Shown in pieces: positions 23,516-34,814 of a DNA stretch of 64,000 bases. Within the stretch, counting starts at the first letter, position 1. Each line of letters opens with the position of its first letter. This stretch comes from Annona cherimola (lineage: Eukaryota > Streptophyta > Magnoliopsida > Magnoliales > Annonaceae), in the NCBI GenBank assembly GCA_030490835.1, contig CM059974.1, positions 6,393,501 through 6,457,500 of the forward strand. The letters are read 5' to 3'. The translations under genes were made by a program, and so were the position numbers. Below the pieces are notes generated by a model. The model had not been told where the DNA came from and did not search any database. It was given only the letters and a program-made list of their open reading frames with translations.

Positions 23516-26500
23516 ATGGCTGCTTTGAGGACGAATCTGCTTCTGCGAGAGATTTTCCATGCTCGCCCGTCCGTTCGATTCCGACCGGTGTGTCCGGTGT
23601 CGACGCCGCTCGGTACCTTCCGTGGGCAGTCCTGTCGCATTCGGACCGGCCGAATTCTGTGCATGGCGCCGGGTTCCGGCGACTCTAGCAAGAAGGTATC
23701 AGCTCGTCTTTCTCAGATGCAAGAACTTCTACAGAAAGCTGAAGAGCGATCTCTTTCTGCCGAAAGCGGGCCTACTCCCAAAATCACATTAGGTATTGGA
23801 ATTCCCCTGTTATAATTGCTATGCGATAGAGTTTGCATCCTTCCATCACTTCCGTTATGTAGCAGCGGTGCTGGGATTCTTACGGTCGAGAAATGCTTTC
23901 GTGCTTCTAGTTGCATTAGGACGCTGACGACAATGTTAATTCGTTTTAAGTTGTTAGTGTTTTTTGCAATGATACGAAGAGCTTTAGTGTCAGAAAAATG
24001 GGCCTAAATAGTGACTTCTTTAGTGGAAGAGCTAGTTTGCATATGACTCGTGGTTAACTATTCAAAAAAAGCTTGATTTCTGGTCGCGCCCTACATTTGT
24101 TATGAACTTCTCTTCGTGGCTGATTCGTTGCGGAGACATGTAACGGGAGCTTACATTTGCCCAGCCAAAACTGTCTTCAATTTATTGAAATATCAATCAA
24201 CAAAATAAACACTGAGATGGATGAGTTTGTTCTGGTTATTTTTATGGGACGTGAAGACTCCAAAGTCTGAAAAGATCGAACTGGTATGTTTGTGTTTCCT
24301 TGAGAACCATGCAACACTTCTTCAACAAATAATGGTAGTTTCTCTTGGCTGGATGTGCGCGGCACCCATGTTTATGCTATCAAATGGCCCTTGGTGATAA
24401 ACTTTGATGCACTAGTTCATGCTTCCAATTGTTAGAGGTACTATCCAACTTAATAGCATTATTGCTAACAGAACCATGGATAATTCTTGAAAATTTTCAA
24501 CCATTGCCATGGCCAAGCACACTCATCGGGCTCAGTTTTTCTCCTTTCAAGATGATTTTTAGAGAACTTTGGGTTGATTACAACACATTACACAATTATT
24601 TGGTTTGGTCAAGATAAGAGATGGAGCCACATGGAATATGACTATATGAGTGTGTTAAGACATGCATTTCTGCGACTAAACAGCTTTTTATTTCATGGTT
24701 CCATTTTAAACTGCACCAAACACTAGATTGGGAAAGAGAAGAGGTATGTGTAGAAAGTGGAAGCTTTGCTGAGATTTAATTTTGCATGTCTTCTTTTATT
24801 TGAATATTGCTGTGGGTTTCAGAGGAACAACAATAACAGGCTTTTGATGTGGCTCTAGAAAAATGAATGAGGAAGTGAATTATATTTGTGGGTGGGAAAT
24901 AGTCTTATAGTCTTTCACAACTAAAGCCTGATTTATGTCAATTGATCATGTCTTCACTCAGACCATGTTACTGTTAATTTTGCAAGAAGTGGTGGACCTG
25001 GAGGACAGAACGTCAACAAAGGTTAGTCAAACTCTCTCTCTCTCTACGCTGTTAACATATAAGTAGCTATTTCTTCTTTGCAGTGACCCTCAGAAATAAT
25101 TTATTTTGTGTTCCCTAATGTATAATGTTTCAATCCTTGAATGGTGCATTTTCAGCAATTCCAGGGGTTGGAAGTATTCTATTCATAAATGTGTAAGGAA
25201 ACTGAATATCTCCATATGACCTTATCCTAGTTTTAAGGGAAAACGAAAATATGAAACTATATTTACTTGTTGTTGTTGTATAATTGTTAGTTCCAGCTTC
25301 TTCTTTTTTTTTTGTTGACCTTGCACTCCAAATTGCCAACCATGAGTTTTTTTTTTTTTTTTTTCCTGAGAAAAATATGTATATTATTGCAGTGAATACA
25401 AAGGTTGACATGCGTTTCAATATAAAGAATGCATATTGGCTGGGCGACAGAATCAGGGAAAGAATTATGCAAATGGTACTTCACTGTTGTTTCAGGATGT
25501 GTGATACTATACGGTCTGCTGTTTATGATCAGGCTTTTTTGACATAAGCAAGATTGTATGCATAGAAAGATGTATTCATCTTTCTACTGCTGCATGCAGG
25601 CATGCCATTTCAGTCCAGAATTATCTTTTTGTTATAATGTGCTGTATAGCAGGGACTCACCAAATTTTTATTGGCCAATTAATTGCCTGATCCTTAACAG
25701 GAAAAAAATCGGATTAACAAAGATGGTGAACTGGTGATTTCATCTACAAAGACCAGAACACAGAAGTGAAGCCTTGTCCTATTCTCTTTTGTGTTGTGTT
25801 TTTTACATGTTAACAAATCAACGGTTTCACTTGCATTCCTCTCCAGGGGTAACATTGAAGATGCTCTGCAGAAACTTCAGGTATAGACCTTGCACTCTGG
25901 AGAAACTTATTTTTCTTATCAAAATTGGAGCAGTATTTGAGGGGCACATTCATAGCAATGAGCTTGATCTGATATTTTAGTTCTGCATGATGGCTATCAA
26001 GACAACTGACAAACTTTCTTCTTCTTCTTCTTGAGAACCAGAGATGCCCCTAATGGTTGTTTTATTCTTGGAGGGGCCGCATCCGGCGGAGTCATCTTCT
26101 TTATCATCTTTACTAGTTATCCTTCTTATCATCTCGTGTTGGTTAAGTTGATGGAGATGCTATTTTTCCTTCATGTTCAGGCGATTATAGATGCTGCAGC
26201 ATATGTCCCACCACCTCCCTCGGAAGAGCAAAAGAAAAAGATTGCCAAGTTGTATGTACTGCTTCAAAATTTCCTGTCTTATCTATTTATTGAAAAAGGA
26301 CTTTTCCAAATATACTTACTAAGTTTGACCTTAATTCTAAATATATCCATAATGTTTTGAAAAATCTAAATATACTTAGTACGTTTGCATTTAATCCAAA
26401 AAATACTCATTTCATAATAAATTTTTGTAAATGCCCAAAATATTTCTGTTGTAAAATAATAAAAATGAAATATAATATAAAGACAATGAAATTAGAATTA

Positions 26501-26886
26501 TCCAAATTTAGAGCTCATATACAATTAGAGCCTCAGTGAATTATGACATTCAGTGTTGTCAATTGCACTTTAAATTTGATTGGCATGTTAGTAATTTTAC
26601 ATATTAAATGGTGTTAATCTGAAAATGTTGTAGGCATATTTGGAATGAAGGTCAAACATAATGAGTATATTTGAGAAAAAGTCTTTAAAAAAGATCACAA
26701 ACGATAAGAAATACCTCCATAGTCAGAGACATTCTATCACCAAGCGTGTGGCATTTAATGCTATTTTCCATTTTCTGTTTTTTCTCTGATTGAAGGGCTG
26801 CTATTGGGGAGCAGAAGCGGCTGCAAAGCAAGAAGGTCCTGTCACAAAAGAAAGCATTCAGGAGAAGCAGGGATAGCTGGGATTGA
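23516..26886 (+). CDS. Organellar ICT1/ArfB-type peptidyl-tRNA hydrolase (GGQ release factor-like)
   Basis: Seven exons: 23516-23792, 24962-25021, 25393-25475, 25701-25765, 25847-25880, 26181-26251, 26796-26886; 226 residues. Residues 1-55 are rich in Arg and Ser and nearly free of acids, a typical mitochondrial or plastid transit peptide. The RF-1 catalytic domain follows: DHVTVNFARSGGPGGQNVNK with GGQ at 106-108, whose Gln reaches the ribosomal peptidyl-transferase centre and triggers peptide release. There are no codon-recognition domains. The basic tail (AAIGEQKRLQSKKV to the stop) matches the ICT1/ArfB tail that sits in the empty mRNA channel of stalled ribosomes. Likely role: release of peptides from stalled organellar ribosomes. 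From memory, Arabidopsis At1g62850 is the counterpart and also neighbours a DUF1442 gene. Confidence 0.9.
26289..26684. mobile_element. Degenerate MULE-like foldback in intron 6 of the ICT1-like gene
   Basis: Left end GACTTTTCCAAATATACTTA and right end GTATATTTGAGAAAAAGTC are inverted copies. The wording (aaatatac..actaagtttgac; 'agtacgtttgcatttaatcc') resembles the outer unit of the MULE at 1001-2155. Flanking 9-mers TTGAAAAAG and TTTAAAAAA could be a worn target duplication. It lies wholly between splice sites of intron 6. Confidence 0.6.
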
Positions 26887-27138
26887 TTGTAAGATAAAAC
26901 TGTTTCAAGCTTCGAAGTGGTACTCTTACTTGTAATATTTGTACAATATAACATTTGAAATTACAATCAATCTCATTTATATGGAGACAATTAGCTCCTA
27001 TCTTCAAAGAAGATAACAAGCTCCCACCCTTGTCAACTGAAGACGACAAGCTACCACCTTAGTCTCGACGTGGGTTTTTTAGGCCAATTTAATGACCTCA
27101 CTTAGAGAATTTCCGCTATTCTTCTGTCTCTGATCAGG

Positions 27139-27427
27139 GGCAGATGCAAGAGGTTATGAAAAATGCCAACCGTTTACGGGGCGTTGGAATGTTAGCTGAC
27201 AAAATCAAACGATTCATGGGAAATCAGAAATCAGAAGAGACACAAGTTCCCGGAGGCACAGATTTCTTGTACAGGCGAAAAGCCCGTCCTTATTGTCTTG
27301 TATACAGTGACAGACTTTCATGTTACCGTGATTCTTGCATTTTGAAAATTTTAATTTTCATATCTATGTTGTCGGAAGTACTCAAGAAGATAAAGCTTAA
27401 TTTCAACCGGATCGCATTTCTACAATA
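27139..27427 (+). other. Coding-like segment of unknown nature
   Basis: After an acceptor-like 'tctgatcag', a frame from 27144 reads MQEVMKNANRLRGVGMLADK and stays open to 27427. Its first 50 residues have plausible amphipathic composition (Lys, Arg and Glu spread through). It follows the release-factor stop codon by 250 bases. It could be a 3' untranslated exon, a relic of another gene, or chance. I know of no matching family. Confidence 0.25.
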
Positions 27428-27607
27428 GCGTCATTTAATTTTTTGGGCCGGGCATGGCACTTTTTTTTTTTTTGCCTGAATTGTTAAGCTGGCAATGAAC
27501 GAGGCAGTTATAATGGGTGAAGGTGATAAAGGCCAACAGCTGCAAAATACATGATTTTCTTTTCTTTACAGCGAAAAATCGAGGGTAGAAAAGAGAGGAG
27601 GGAAGAA

Positions 27608-28234
27608 TCATCTCCGAAGATAGTACTCTTCTCCAGTCGTCCGATCAACGTGACTAGTCCATCGGCGGCGCACGCTCGCACTTCCAGTTCCACAGTTTCC
27701 AAGCTGGGTAATCTCTAACCCTTTCCCAACCGGCAGAAACGTGGAGCGCAAGACGGGCAAGCCCAGCCATCCAAATTCAGACACTGCATGCGTGCGCACC
27801 AGAACTGCGCCCCGACTGCTCGTTCTACCAAGTCTCGCAAATCTCACCGCATCCCTGCGCCGCCCATCTACCACCACGAAATCCGCACCCGCGAGCGCCT
27901 GCATGGCTTCTTCCGCCTCTCCGACCACCACCTCCGGTGAAACGCCCGCCTCTGACGTGGCCTCGACGTACTCCAGTCTCGAACGTTCGTCCGGAACCAC
28001 GCACACGTGCCTCCCTCCCGTGTACCGCCTGGCGACGGCAAGCCCGATGCTGGCGGCCACGCCCGCGCCCGGCGCCCAGGCCTCGACGATAAGCTGGGCG
28101 TTGGAGCCGGCGGCCATGGCAGACACCAACTCTGCCACGTCGGATGAGTGACACAAACCGGATGGATTTAGGATTTGGACGGTCTCGATGTAGGCCTTGG
28201 AAGCGTTTTCAGCGGACCAGATCATCGTCTTCAT
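27608..28234 (-). CDS. DUF1442 protein, intronless paralogue
   Basis: Single open frame of 208 residues on the minus strand. It starts MKTMIWSAENASKAYIETVQ, then SDVAELVSAMAAGSNAQLIV, strand-like GGRHVCVVPDERSR, AGADFVVVDGRRRD, GAVLVRTHA, the LPVGKGLEITQLG motif and the tail TSHVDRTTGEEYYLRR. All blocks of the family are present in the expected order and the length is normal. Compared with the plus-strand paralogue at 18965, it lacks the intron at the N-terminal junction and keeps the more usual VDGRRRD. High G+C at third positions (about 27700-28130) contrasts with its surroundings. It is convergent with the release-factor gene (stops about 720 bases apart). Biochemical role unknown; the methyltransferase-like fold is inferred from the family. 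Confidence 0.9.
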   Translation of the reverse strand: MKTMIWSAENASKAYIETVQILNPSGLCHSSDVAELVSAMAAGSNAQLIVEAWAPGAGVAASIGLAVARRYTGGRHVCVVPDERSRLEYVEATSEAGVSPEVVVGEAEEAMQALAGADFVVVDGRRRDAVRFARLGRTSSRGAVLVRTHAVSEFGWLGLPVLRSTFLPVGKGLEITQLGNCGTGSASVRRRWTSHVDRTTGEEYYLRR

Positions 28235-28318
28235 ATCTCCGTATTCCCCAGGAGACTCTTGTGAAATGCAAATCGAGAAATTCCTTGGTGTCTGGGGAGT
28301 AAGTATCCGTGCTTCATG

Positions 28319-28334
28319 TATATATACATATATA
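28319..28334 (-). promoter_or_regulatory. TATA-like tract of the minus-strand DUF1442 gene
   Basis: On the minus strand a TATATATGTATATATA tract lies about 85-100 bases upstream of the start codon at 28234, the distance seen in plant TATA promoters and similar to that of the paralogue at 18965. Confidence 0.5.
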
Positions 28335-28414
28335 GAGGGAGAATTCTAGAAAATGGGTACGTCGTGGACGTTGGGTTAGTAACCAACGCGTTTGATTTGG
28401 ACTTGAACGGCAAA

Positions 28415-29811
28415 GATTTTGCTTGTCAGCTAAGCGATGACGCACGATCCATCTCTTTGTTTCTATTCTGGCTTGGACCCAGCTTAGCGTCGAGCTGTGT
28501 GGGGATATCTCGTGTTATTGCGAATGTCAGCTGGAAGACCCGAACCGTGGCTAGACAGGCTGACCAGGAATACTGAAACAAAGCGACAAGCTGGAGTTGG
28601 TACATTATTTATACATTCTCTAATTGCCCAAAATTGGCAAAAGCCCACACCCCACAGGAAAACAAACAAAACAAAAAAAAAAAAAAAAAAGACTACGCGT
28701 GTGATACATTTTGAGGAAATATAATTGAGAAACACATTCCTGCTTACCTTTCTGGAGGCTTCTTTTGTTCGATATTTATTTTGGCTCACCCACAGAATAA
28801 GCAGAATTTGTGGAAGCTTTTCAAGAGAGCTTATGGATTTTTTATAAAATTTTTATGAATATCCTCATTAATAATTTTCTAGTTTCAAAAATAGCTGCCT
28901 CTTAGATTCCTTTTCTCTTCATCATGCAAGCTAGTCTTCCTACCCACCTTAATTCCATGGAAATCTTCTAATATTGTTTAGTATTTACTACAATTTTATC
29001 TCGTTTTTACTGTTTTAATATTTTGGTGTTTAACGCATAAGCATGACAAAATATTATCAAAACCGAATTGTTAGACCTATATGGAATTGATGAAAAAAGG
29101 ACAAAAAACACAGAGTAATTTAAAAGAGAGCAAGGTAAAGCATGCATACACTATTGGAAAAACCTTATTGATTAAATCTATAATCACCTTAGGATCCTCC
29201 ATGCTAAATCACTAAGAAAATAAAACTATAAGTGGAAGCGTACCTGAATCCACGGAAGCAGTTGTTCTTGAATCTTGTGATTTCTGGGTCTTCCAAGTTA
29301 ATGCCCTAGGATTTTTCGGAAAAGGTGGCTCATCTTTTCCAATGATGGAATGTTAGAAAAGAAACCCTGATAGGTGCATAAACTGGGGACCACAATCGTT
29401 TTTATAGGAAGCCTATCTTTCGTATTTCTAGTTTAACCCATCATAAAAATGAAAATTAAAAATTATGTTGTGGGGTTTCTACGCATAAGAGATTTATACT
29501 TTATTAGATGATTTAGGTCCATAAAACCTTATAGGATTACTTTTAAAAATTGGGCCGCTATTTATGATAACACATATATAATTAATATATATGTATGTCT
29601 AAAATTTCAACATACGCTACAAAAATAACCCAAATAAAAAACCACAAATATAGTGGTTCTGGTAACGCACCTACTGTACTCGCCAATTATAGTGGTATAA
29701 TCTCACTTGTTTTTTGAATTATACAAACGACTTTAGATAACATGTGAAATTTTTTACAAATCATAATCAATGAAAACTTTCTTCTTCAATTGGACAACCC
29801 CTTGTTCAAGA
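28415..29811. other. Intergenic, no gene recognised
   Basis: Includes an A-run at 28673-28690 and AT-rich spacer. Frames at 28484-28789 are broken by the homopolymer and show no family. Nothing else supported. Confidence 0.35.
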
Positions 29812-29820
29812 TAAAATAAA

Positions 29821-30278
29821 GGGAAAATTCCTTATATACCAATGGATTTTATCCATAATTTTACTTATACCCACAAATTTTCAAAAATTCTTCTCATACC
29901 CATAAATTTTTATCTTATTTCCACTTACACCTATGCCGTTAGCATTCCGTTAAAGAGGTCATTAACTTTTTGAGAAATAACGAATATGTCCATCCATAAT
30001 TATATTTTATAATGAATTTTTAGTAATTCTACAACTATAAAATCATGTATTATTTGAATATAAATCTTTAACTTTAAACAAAATAATTTTAAATTATATT
30101 TGAGCTTGGGCATATTTATTATTTTACAAAGGAGCTAACGGCCAATTTAATGGATCCTTAATGACACAAGTATAATTGAAATTATGAGAAAAATTTGTGA
30201 ACATGAGAGAAATTTAAAAAAAATTTGAGTATAAGTGAAATTAGAGGTAAAATTCGTAAGTATATATAAAATCTGCAT
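29821..30278. mobile_element. Foldback (MULE-like) element, 9-bp flanking repeat
   Basis: TAAAATAAA occurs at 29812-29820 and 30279-30287. Inside, the two halves are imperfect inverted copies: left 'cacttacacctatgccgtta' region against right 'gagctaacgg' and 'aagtataattgaaattatg'. AT-rich, no coding frame. The flanking repeat is itself AT-rich, so it is weaker evidence than at 1001. Confidence 0.55.
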
Positions 30279-30289
30279 TAAAATAAATA

Positions 30290-31010
30290 AAAATAACATA
30301 AAGCTTATAACTAGTTGAATGTCACAAAAGCATAGAAATAAAGCTTTAGTAAGATGGTCACGTTGACCTTCAATATAAAGCTTTTGATAAAAGGATAAAA
30401 GATCACAGAGAATGCCTTTAGATGAATTTGCATTCCGAAAAATGATCTTTTCTAATTTTAATTTCCAGCAGAAATTCATTTTCAATTTATAGTTTTTAAT
30501 TTATAACCTCCAAAAATAGCAAGAAAGATTTTCTTCATCGAATCCTCAATCGACTAAATTTTCTTCAACAACTTGTGACAACTTATCAAGTCAAGATAAC
30601 TCAGCATAACTAAATTAATCAAACATAACTAATTTTGTCACATCAATTAATTGTCCATTGATCTTACCCAAAAATTGTCAAAGTTTTAAACTAAAACTAT
30701 CGAAGCTTTTGTTGAAGTTTTTGCAGAAAACTTCACTAGTTTCACAACGCACAAACACAAACTCCGGGTGTATTTATTATAGCCATTCACAACAAACTAT
30801 ATTATAATATATCGTGTCAATCGATTCCAATACAATCAAGCACGTTTTAAGCATTAAATTATTGATTTATCTATCATAAAAAAACCACAACTCCGCACGA
30901 ATTATTAATTAAATCATTTTTGTCTTTTTCAAAAAGCTGGTTCAACCGGTGGTTTGAATTGTTTAAATTATATAATTGCGTATTAGCGATCATATTTTGA
31001 GGTATTGAGA
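30290..31010. other. Intergenic, no gene seen
   Basis: AT-rich without coding signal; it separates the foldback element from the DUF1442 remnant. Confidence 0.35.
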
Positions 31011-31017
31011 AAATGTG

Positions 31018-31408
31018 ACGTAGACGCCAAGGCCGACGCTGGTGGCAGCCAAAGCCTCGAGGATAAGCTGAGCGTCGGAGCCAGCAGCCAGGGGCGGAGA
31101 CGAAGAACTCTCACGTCCGAGGACAGCCTATGAAAAGCAGAAGACGTACATGGAGGCCAGTGGCGGCTCTAAATCGTTTGACCAGTTGGGGCAATTTGAT
31201 ACGAAGATATTATATCATTGTTTGAGTGGGGCCATAACGTTAAAATAATAGAGTTTTGAAATATTTTCTCCGAGTTAATTACTGTAGAAAGTAATATAAT
31301 TGTTGAAATTTCAGTGGGGCATGCAATTAGATCCGCCGATGTATAGAGCTCGGACGGTGTCGATGTAGGCCTTGGAAGCAGCCTCAGTGGACCAGATCGC
31401 CTTCATAT
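31018..31408 (-). pseudogene. DUF1442 pseudogene, N-terminal fragment with an insertion
   Basis: On the minus strand from 31408 the frame reads MKAIWSTEAASKAYIDTVRAL, the family's conserved start. It is interrupted by about 185 bp (31158-31341), after which the homologous frame resumes around 31110 with coding for AAGSDAQLILEALAA and ends near 31018 with no downstream domain. The resumed part is shifted by at least one base in a C-run (near 31092), so it cannot encode a normal protein. The insert is bounded by CAGTGGCGGCTCTAAAT and, complemented, CATCGGCGGATCTAATT, imperfect inverted repeats typical of a small DNA transposon. It lies in the same orientation as the intact copy at 27608, suggesting a local tandem duplication that decayed. 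Confidence 0.82.
31158..31341. mobile_element. Small TIR element inside the DUF1442 pseudogene
   Basis: 184 bp with imperfect 17-base inverted ends beginning CAGTGGCGG / CATCGGCGG. It separates two parts of the DUF1442 frame. No clean target duplication; ATGGAGGC and TATAGAGC beside the ends are only weakly similar. Confidence 0.55.
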
Positions 31409-31409
31409 C

Positions 31410-33220
31410 AACTACCATGCACTCCAGATTCCAGAATCTTCATGAGCCAGACAGAATTAAACACGTGGACTAAGCTTTACGTGTATTACAGCAATTCGGG
31501 AGTGGAAATTCTGGGATTTGATTTTGCTTTGACGACGGCCGAATAAATACAAATCCTTGCATTTGGACTAGAAACGGAATGGATTCGCTTTTAGCTAATT
31601 AAGCAATGACGCACCACATCTCCATTATTTTTATTTTAAAAAATGTCTTTTTTAAATACCGGTGAGAACATGTAAAATCGCATGATCTGAGGCGGACGCC
31701 ATATGGCTTGGATATATTCATATAAACTGGCTGGTGGATCGATCGAAATGGATGACGAAATTCCTTTGGAAATTGGAAATGCATGATTCCTGGAGTGTAA
31801 CTGGGTTGGGTCAGCCCGTACGTGGCCAATTGGCTAATTCAGTTTAGTTTTTAGCTAATTAGAGCATGAAATTTTAACCCATTAACTCAATTATAAATCA
31901 CTCGTATAGAATTTGAAGTTTTGCCCAACAACTCATTTATAGATGACCTGTATAACTCGTTTTAATAAATGAGCTGTACTTATGGGAGAACAATTAATCT
32001 TTCAACCAAATAATCCGAGCCGTTCAACCTATTTTACATATTATGAGTAACTATTGCTAATAAAATTAATATTTCAATTAAGAATAAATATGAAAACCGA
32101 ACTTTTACATTCAAACAAATCATTAACATTCACAGCTTTCAAATAAATGATTAGCACTCGATACTTTTATGGATCGTTTAGGAGTACATTTCATGTAATT
32201 TATCATTTTTACTTTTCATTATTCAACCTATTTTCAACTCATGAAAAACCTATTTTACAAATGTGTTAGCAACCTACAATCCAATTCGTTTATGTTAATT
32301 GGATTAGGATTAGAGTTGATATCGTTGATAACAATCAAACTAATATTTAAGCTTTTTAAAAATAAGTTGGGCAGGGGTTACGTTTGCTTTAACCAGTATA
32401 CACCTCCAATGCATTCCAGCATTAAATTTTTTTTTTTAATCCATTTCTATAGTTTGAACAAAATTGTAGGTGTTTCCTTTAGTTCTCTCAAATGATAAAA
32501 TATTATTTAATGTTTACTTGAAATTTCAAATACATCCTTTCTGTTAAGGTCTCGCAAACGTCAACTGGATTTTTTTGATGAAACAATGAAAATGCCTTTA
32601 TTAAAATATATTACAAGGAAGCTATAATTTGTAGCCATTATTTTCTTTGTATTTATTGTAAAATCATTATAAATAATCAATAGATCATAAAATGATAATA
32701 ATACTTACCCACAAATATTTTAAATAAAAATAATAATATTAATAATTAATTTATTATTAACCGGGAAATTTCATCGTTTCATCATAAATTTAATCGCTCT
32801 TAATGAAACTTTAATGAAAGAAACACACTTCTAATTTCATGCCAACCTTATATAATAATTTTGTAATTTATAAACTAAGAGATGCACGTGAAATTTCGCC
32901 CAAGTTACAAAAAAAATCCCTTATTATAATCTTTGGCACGTTATTTTGATGAGCCGTTTGGAAGAAGTCAGTGATCAGTGATTACTGATTATTGATAAAG
33001 CAGCACGGGTAGCATGCGGCGAAATAGATTATCATTGATTAAGCAGCAGAGCATTATAAAAGATAACCCTCTGTTTTAGAATTATCTGGTTTGCGTTGGC
33101 CATTTAGCATTTAAAGGTGTCTTTATCTTTGACTAAAAATTTCATTATAAAAAATAGACAGTCGTATAAATTTTTGCTAGTGATAAAAAAAAAAGAGCTA
33201 AACTTTTTCTAATAACGAAT
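31410..33220. other. Intergenic with worn repeats
   Basis: 31850-32330 resembles the hAT-like element at 11952-12660 in inverse orientation ('aacccatt', 'aataaatatgaaaa'). The rest is AT-rich with no coding signal. 32560-32640 has a T-run and 'ttacaaggaagc', possibly a retroposon tail. Confidence 0.35.
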
Positions 33221-33446
33221 TTTCGGAAAATTTGCTCTACAAACCCTTTAACTATGGATATGATATTTTGAACTTCTAATTGGGTATTAGCATTTTAAAC
33301 TTTACCAAAATTTCAATCTCTGCATATTAACTACTGTTATTAAAGCTCCATGAAGCCATTTAGTTGCATGCATATATTTTCAAAAATGATGAATCTAACC
33401 ATGATGTTTTGGAAAACAGCATGTATATATTTTGGGGCTGACTGAT

Positions 33447-33742
33447 TGCACCTGCGTGCATTTCGCTTATTTTTTAAATTTTTTATATAATTGTTAATTT
33501 AGATTTATTTAATATGTATATCAATTTTTACCATTTTTAAAGACTTTTAGATTTTTTATTTTTAAAATCATTGACATTTTCATAATTCATAAATTACCAA
33601 AATGCCACTGATTTTTTAAAAAATCAAAAAAATCTAAAAGTCTCCAAAAAGGTAAAAATTGATACACATGTTAAATACACATAGATTAACAATTTTATAA
33701 AAAAATTAAAAAAACATAAAAAATGTGTTTTTGCACCTGGTT
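33447..33742. mobile_element. MITE, GTGCA family, copy 2
   Basis: Foldback: left 'gcacctgcgtgcatttcgc' and right 'gtgtttttgcacctgg'. The centre mirrors itself ('gacttttagattttttattt' against 'aatctaaaagtctcc'). Same family as 22916-23206 and 33784-34139. Confidence 0.7.
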
Positions 33743-33783
33743 GCTCTGTATCATGATCCTGTATATTTATATGATTGTGATCT

Positions 33784-34139
33784 AATGCAATTAGGTACGC
33801 TTAGCTTCGGTGCACCCTGGTGCAAAAATCTATTTTTTATTTTTTAAATTTTTTTTATACAACTATTAACTTAAGTGTATTTAACATATTTATTAATTTT
33901 TACCATTTTTGGAGATTTATAAATATTTTTTTAGATTTTTTAAAATTAGTGGCAGTGTCGTAATTTGTGAATTACAAAATTGCCACTGATTTTAAAAAAT
34001 CTACTAATCTTTAAAAATTGTAAGAATTGATACAAATGTTAAATATATGTAGATTACATTGGTATAAAAAATTTCGAAAAAATAAAAAAAGAATTACTAC
34101 ACCCAGGTGCACCAAAGCTAAGTGCACCCAAGTGCATTT
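33784..34139. mobile_element. MITE, GTGCA family, copy 3 (most complete ends)
   Basis: Left AATGCAATTAGGTACGCTTA followed by GCTTCGGTGCACC matches the complement of the right end, AATGCACTTGGGTGCACTTA then GCTTTGGTGCACC, giving inverted repeats of over 30 bp. The inner part is the same as copies 1 and 2. Confidence 0.75.
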
Positions 34140-34814
34140 AAAAATACCTCATGTTAGAAGATGAAGCGGGAAGTTTGTGTTTTACATTGTTGGAAGACGG
34201 CACGCTGTTTGTGATGGTGGCTTCTGTAACATCCACATCTATTTCGACAAATTTATAGATTTTATGGCTTGAAGACCGTGCAAATCATGATGAGTGGCCT
34301 GAACGCTAGGCAGTTGATTGGCAGGAAAGAAGTGTTAGTCCTTTCAATCTTGAAAAGATTGGAAATTTCTGGTGCTATGACATTCTTCTATTCGATTGAT
34401 GGTGCCAAATCTATGGGCCCTTATTTGTAGGATGAAACCCAGATGCAGCCAGCGATGGCAATTGGCAGAGCGATAGTGAACAAATGTATGCCATAGACTC
34501 ATAAGCAAGTCAAGACGCATACATACCATACTATGTTTCTATATTCAAAAATTCTTCTTCCTAGATGGATGTTGAAATTTCATATTGTAGGAGATACCCC
34601 TGGTCCATGGGACACCACCACCGTCCCTTCGGGACTGCACACGGAATGTTCCTATAGTTTATATGAAGGTCCAAACCATTCAGCAAAGATTGTTCGCAAC
34701 TGCTGCATAAGACCTAAAAAAATTAAAACCCCCTGCCCAACTGTTGATTCGAGAATTCCATATCCCCCACTGATGCCGATTCCACCAACTGCATGCAGGA
34801 CAACTTTCACCCCG

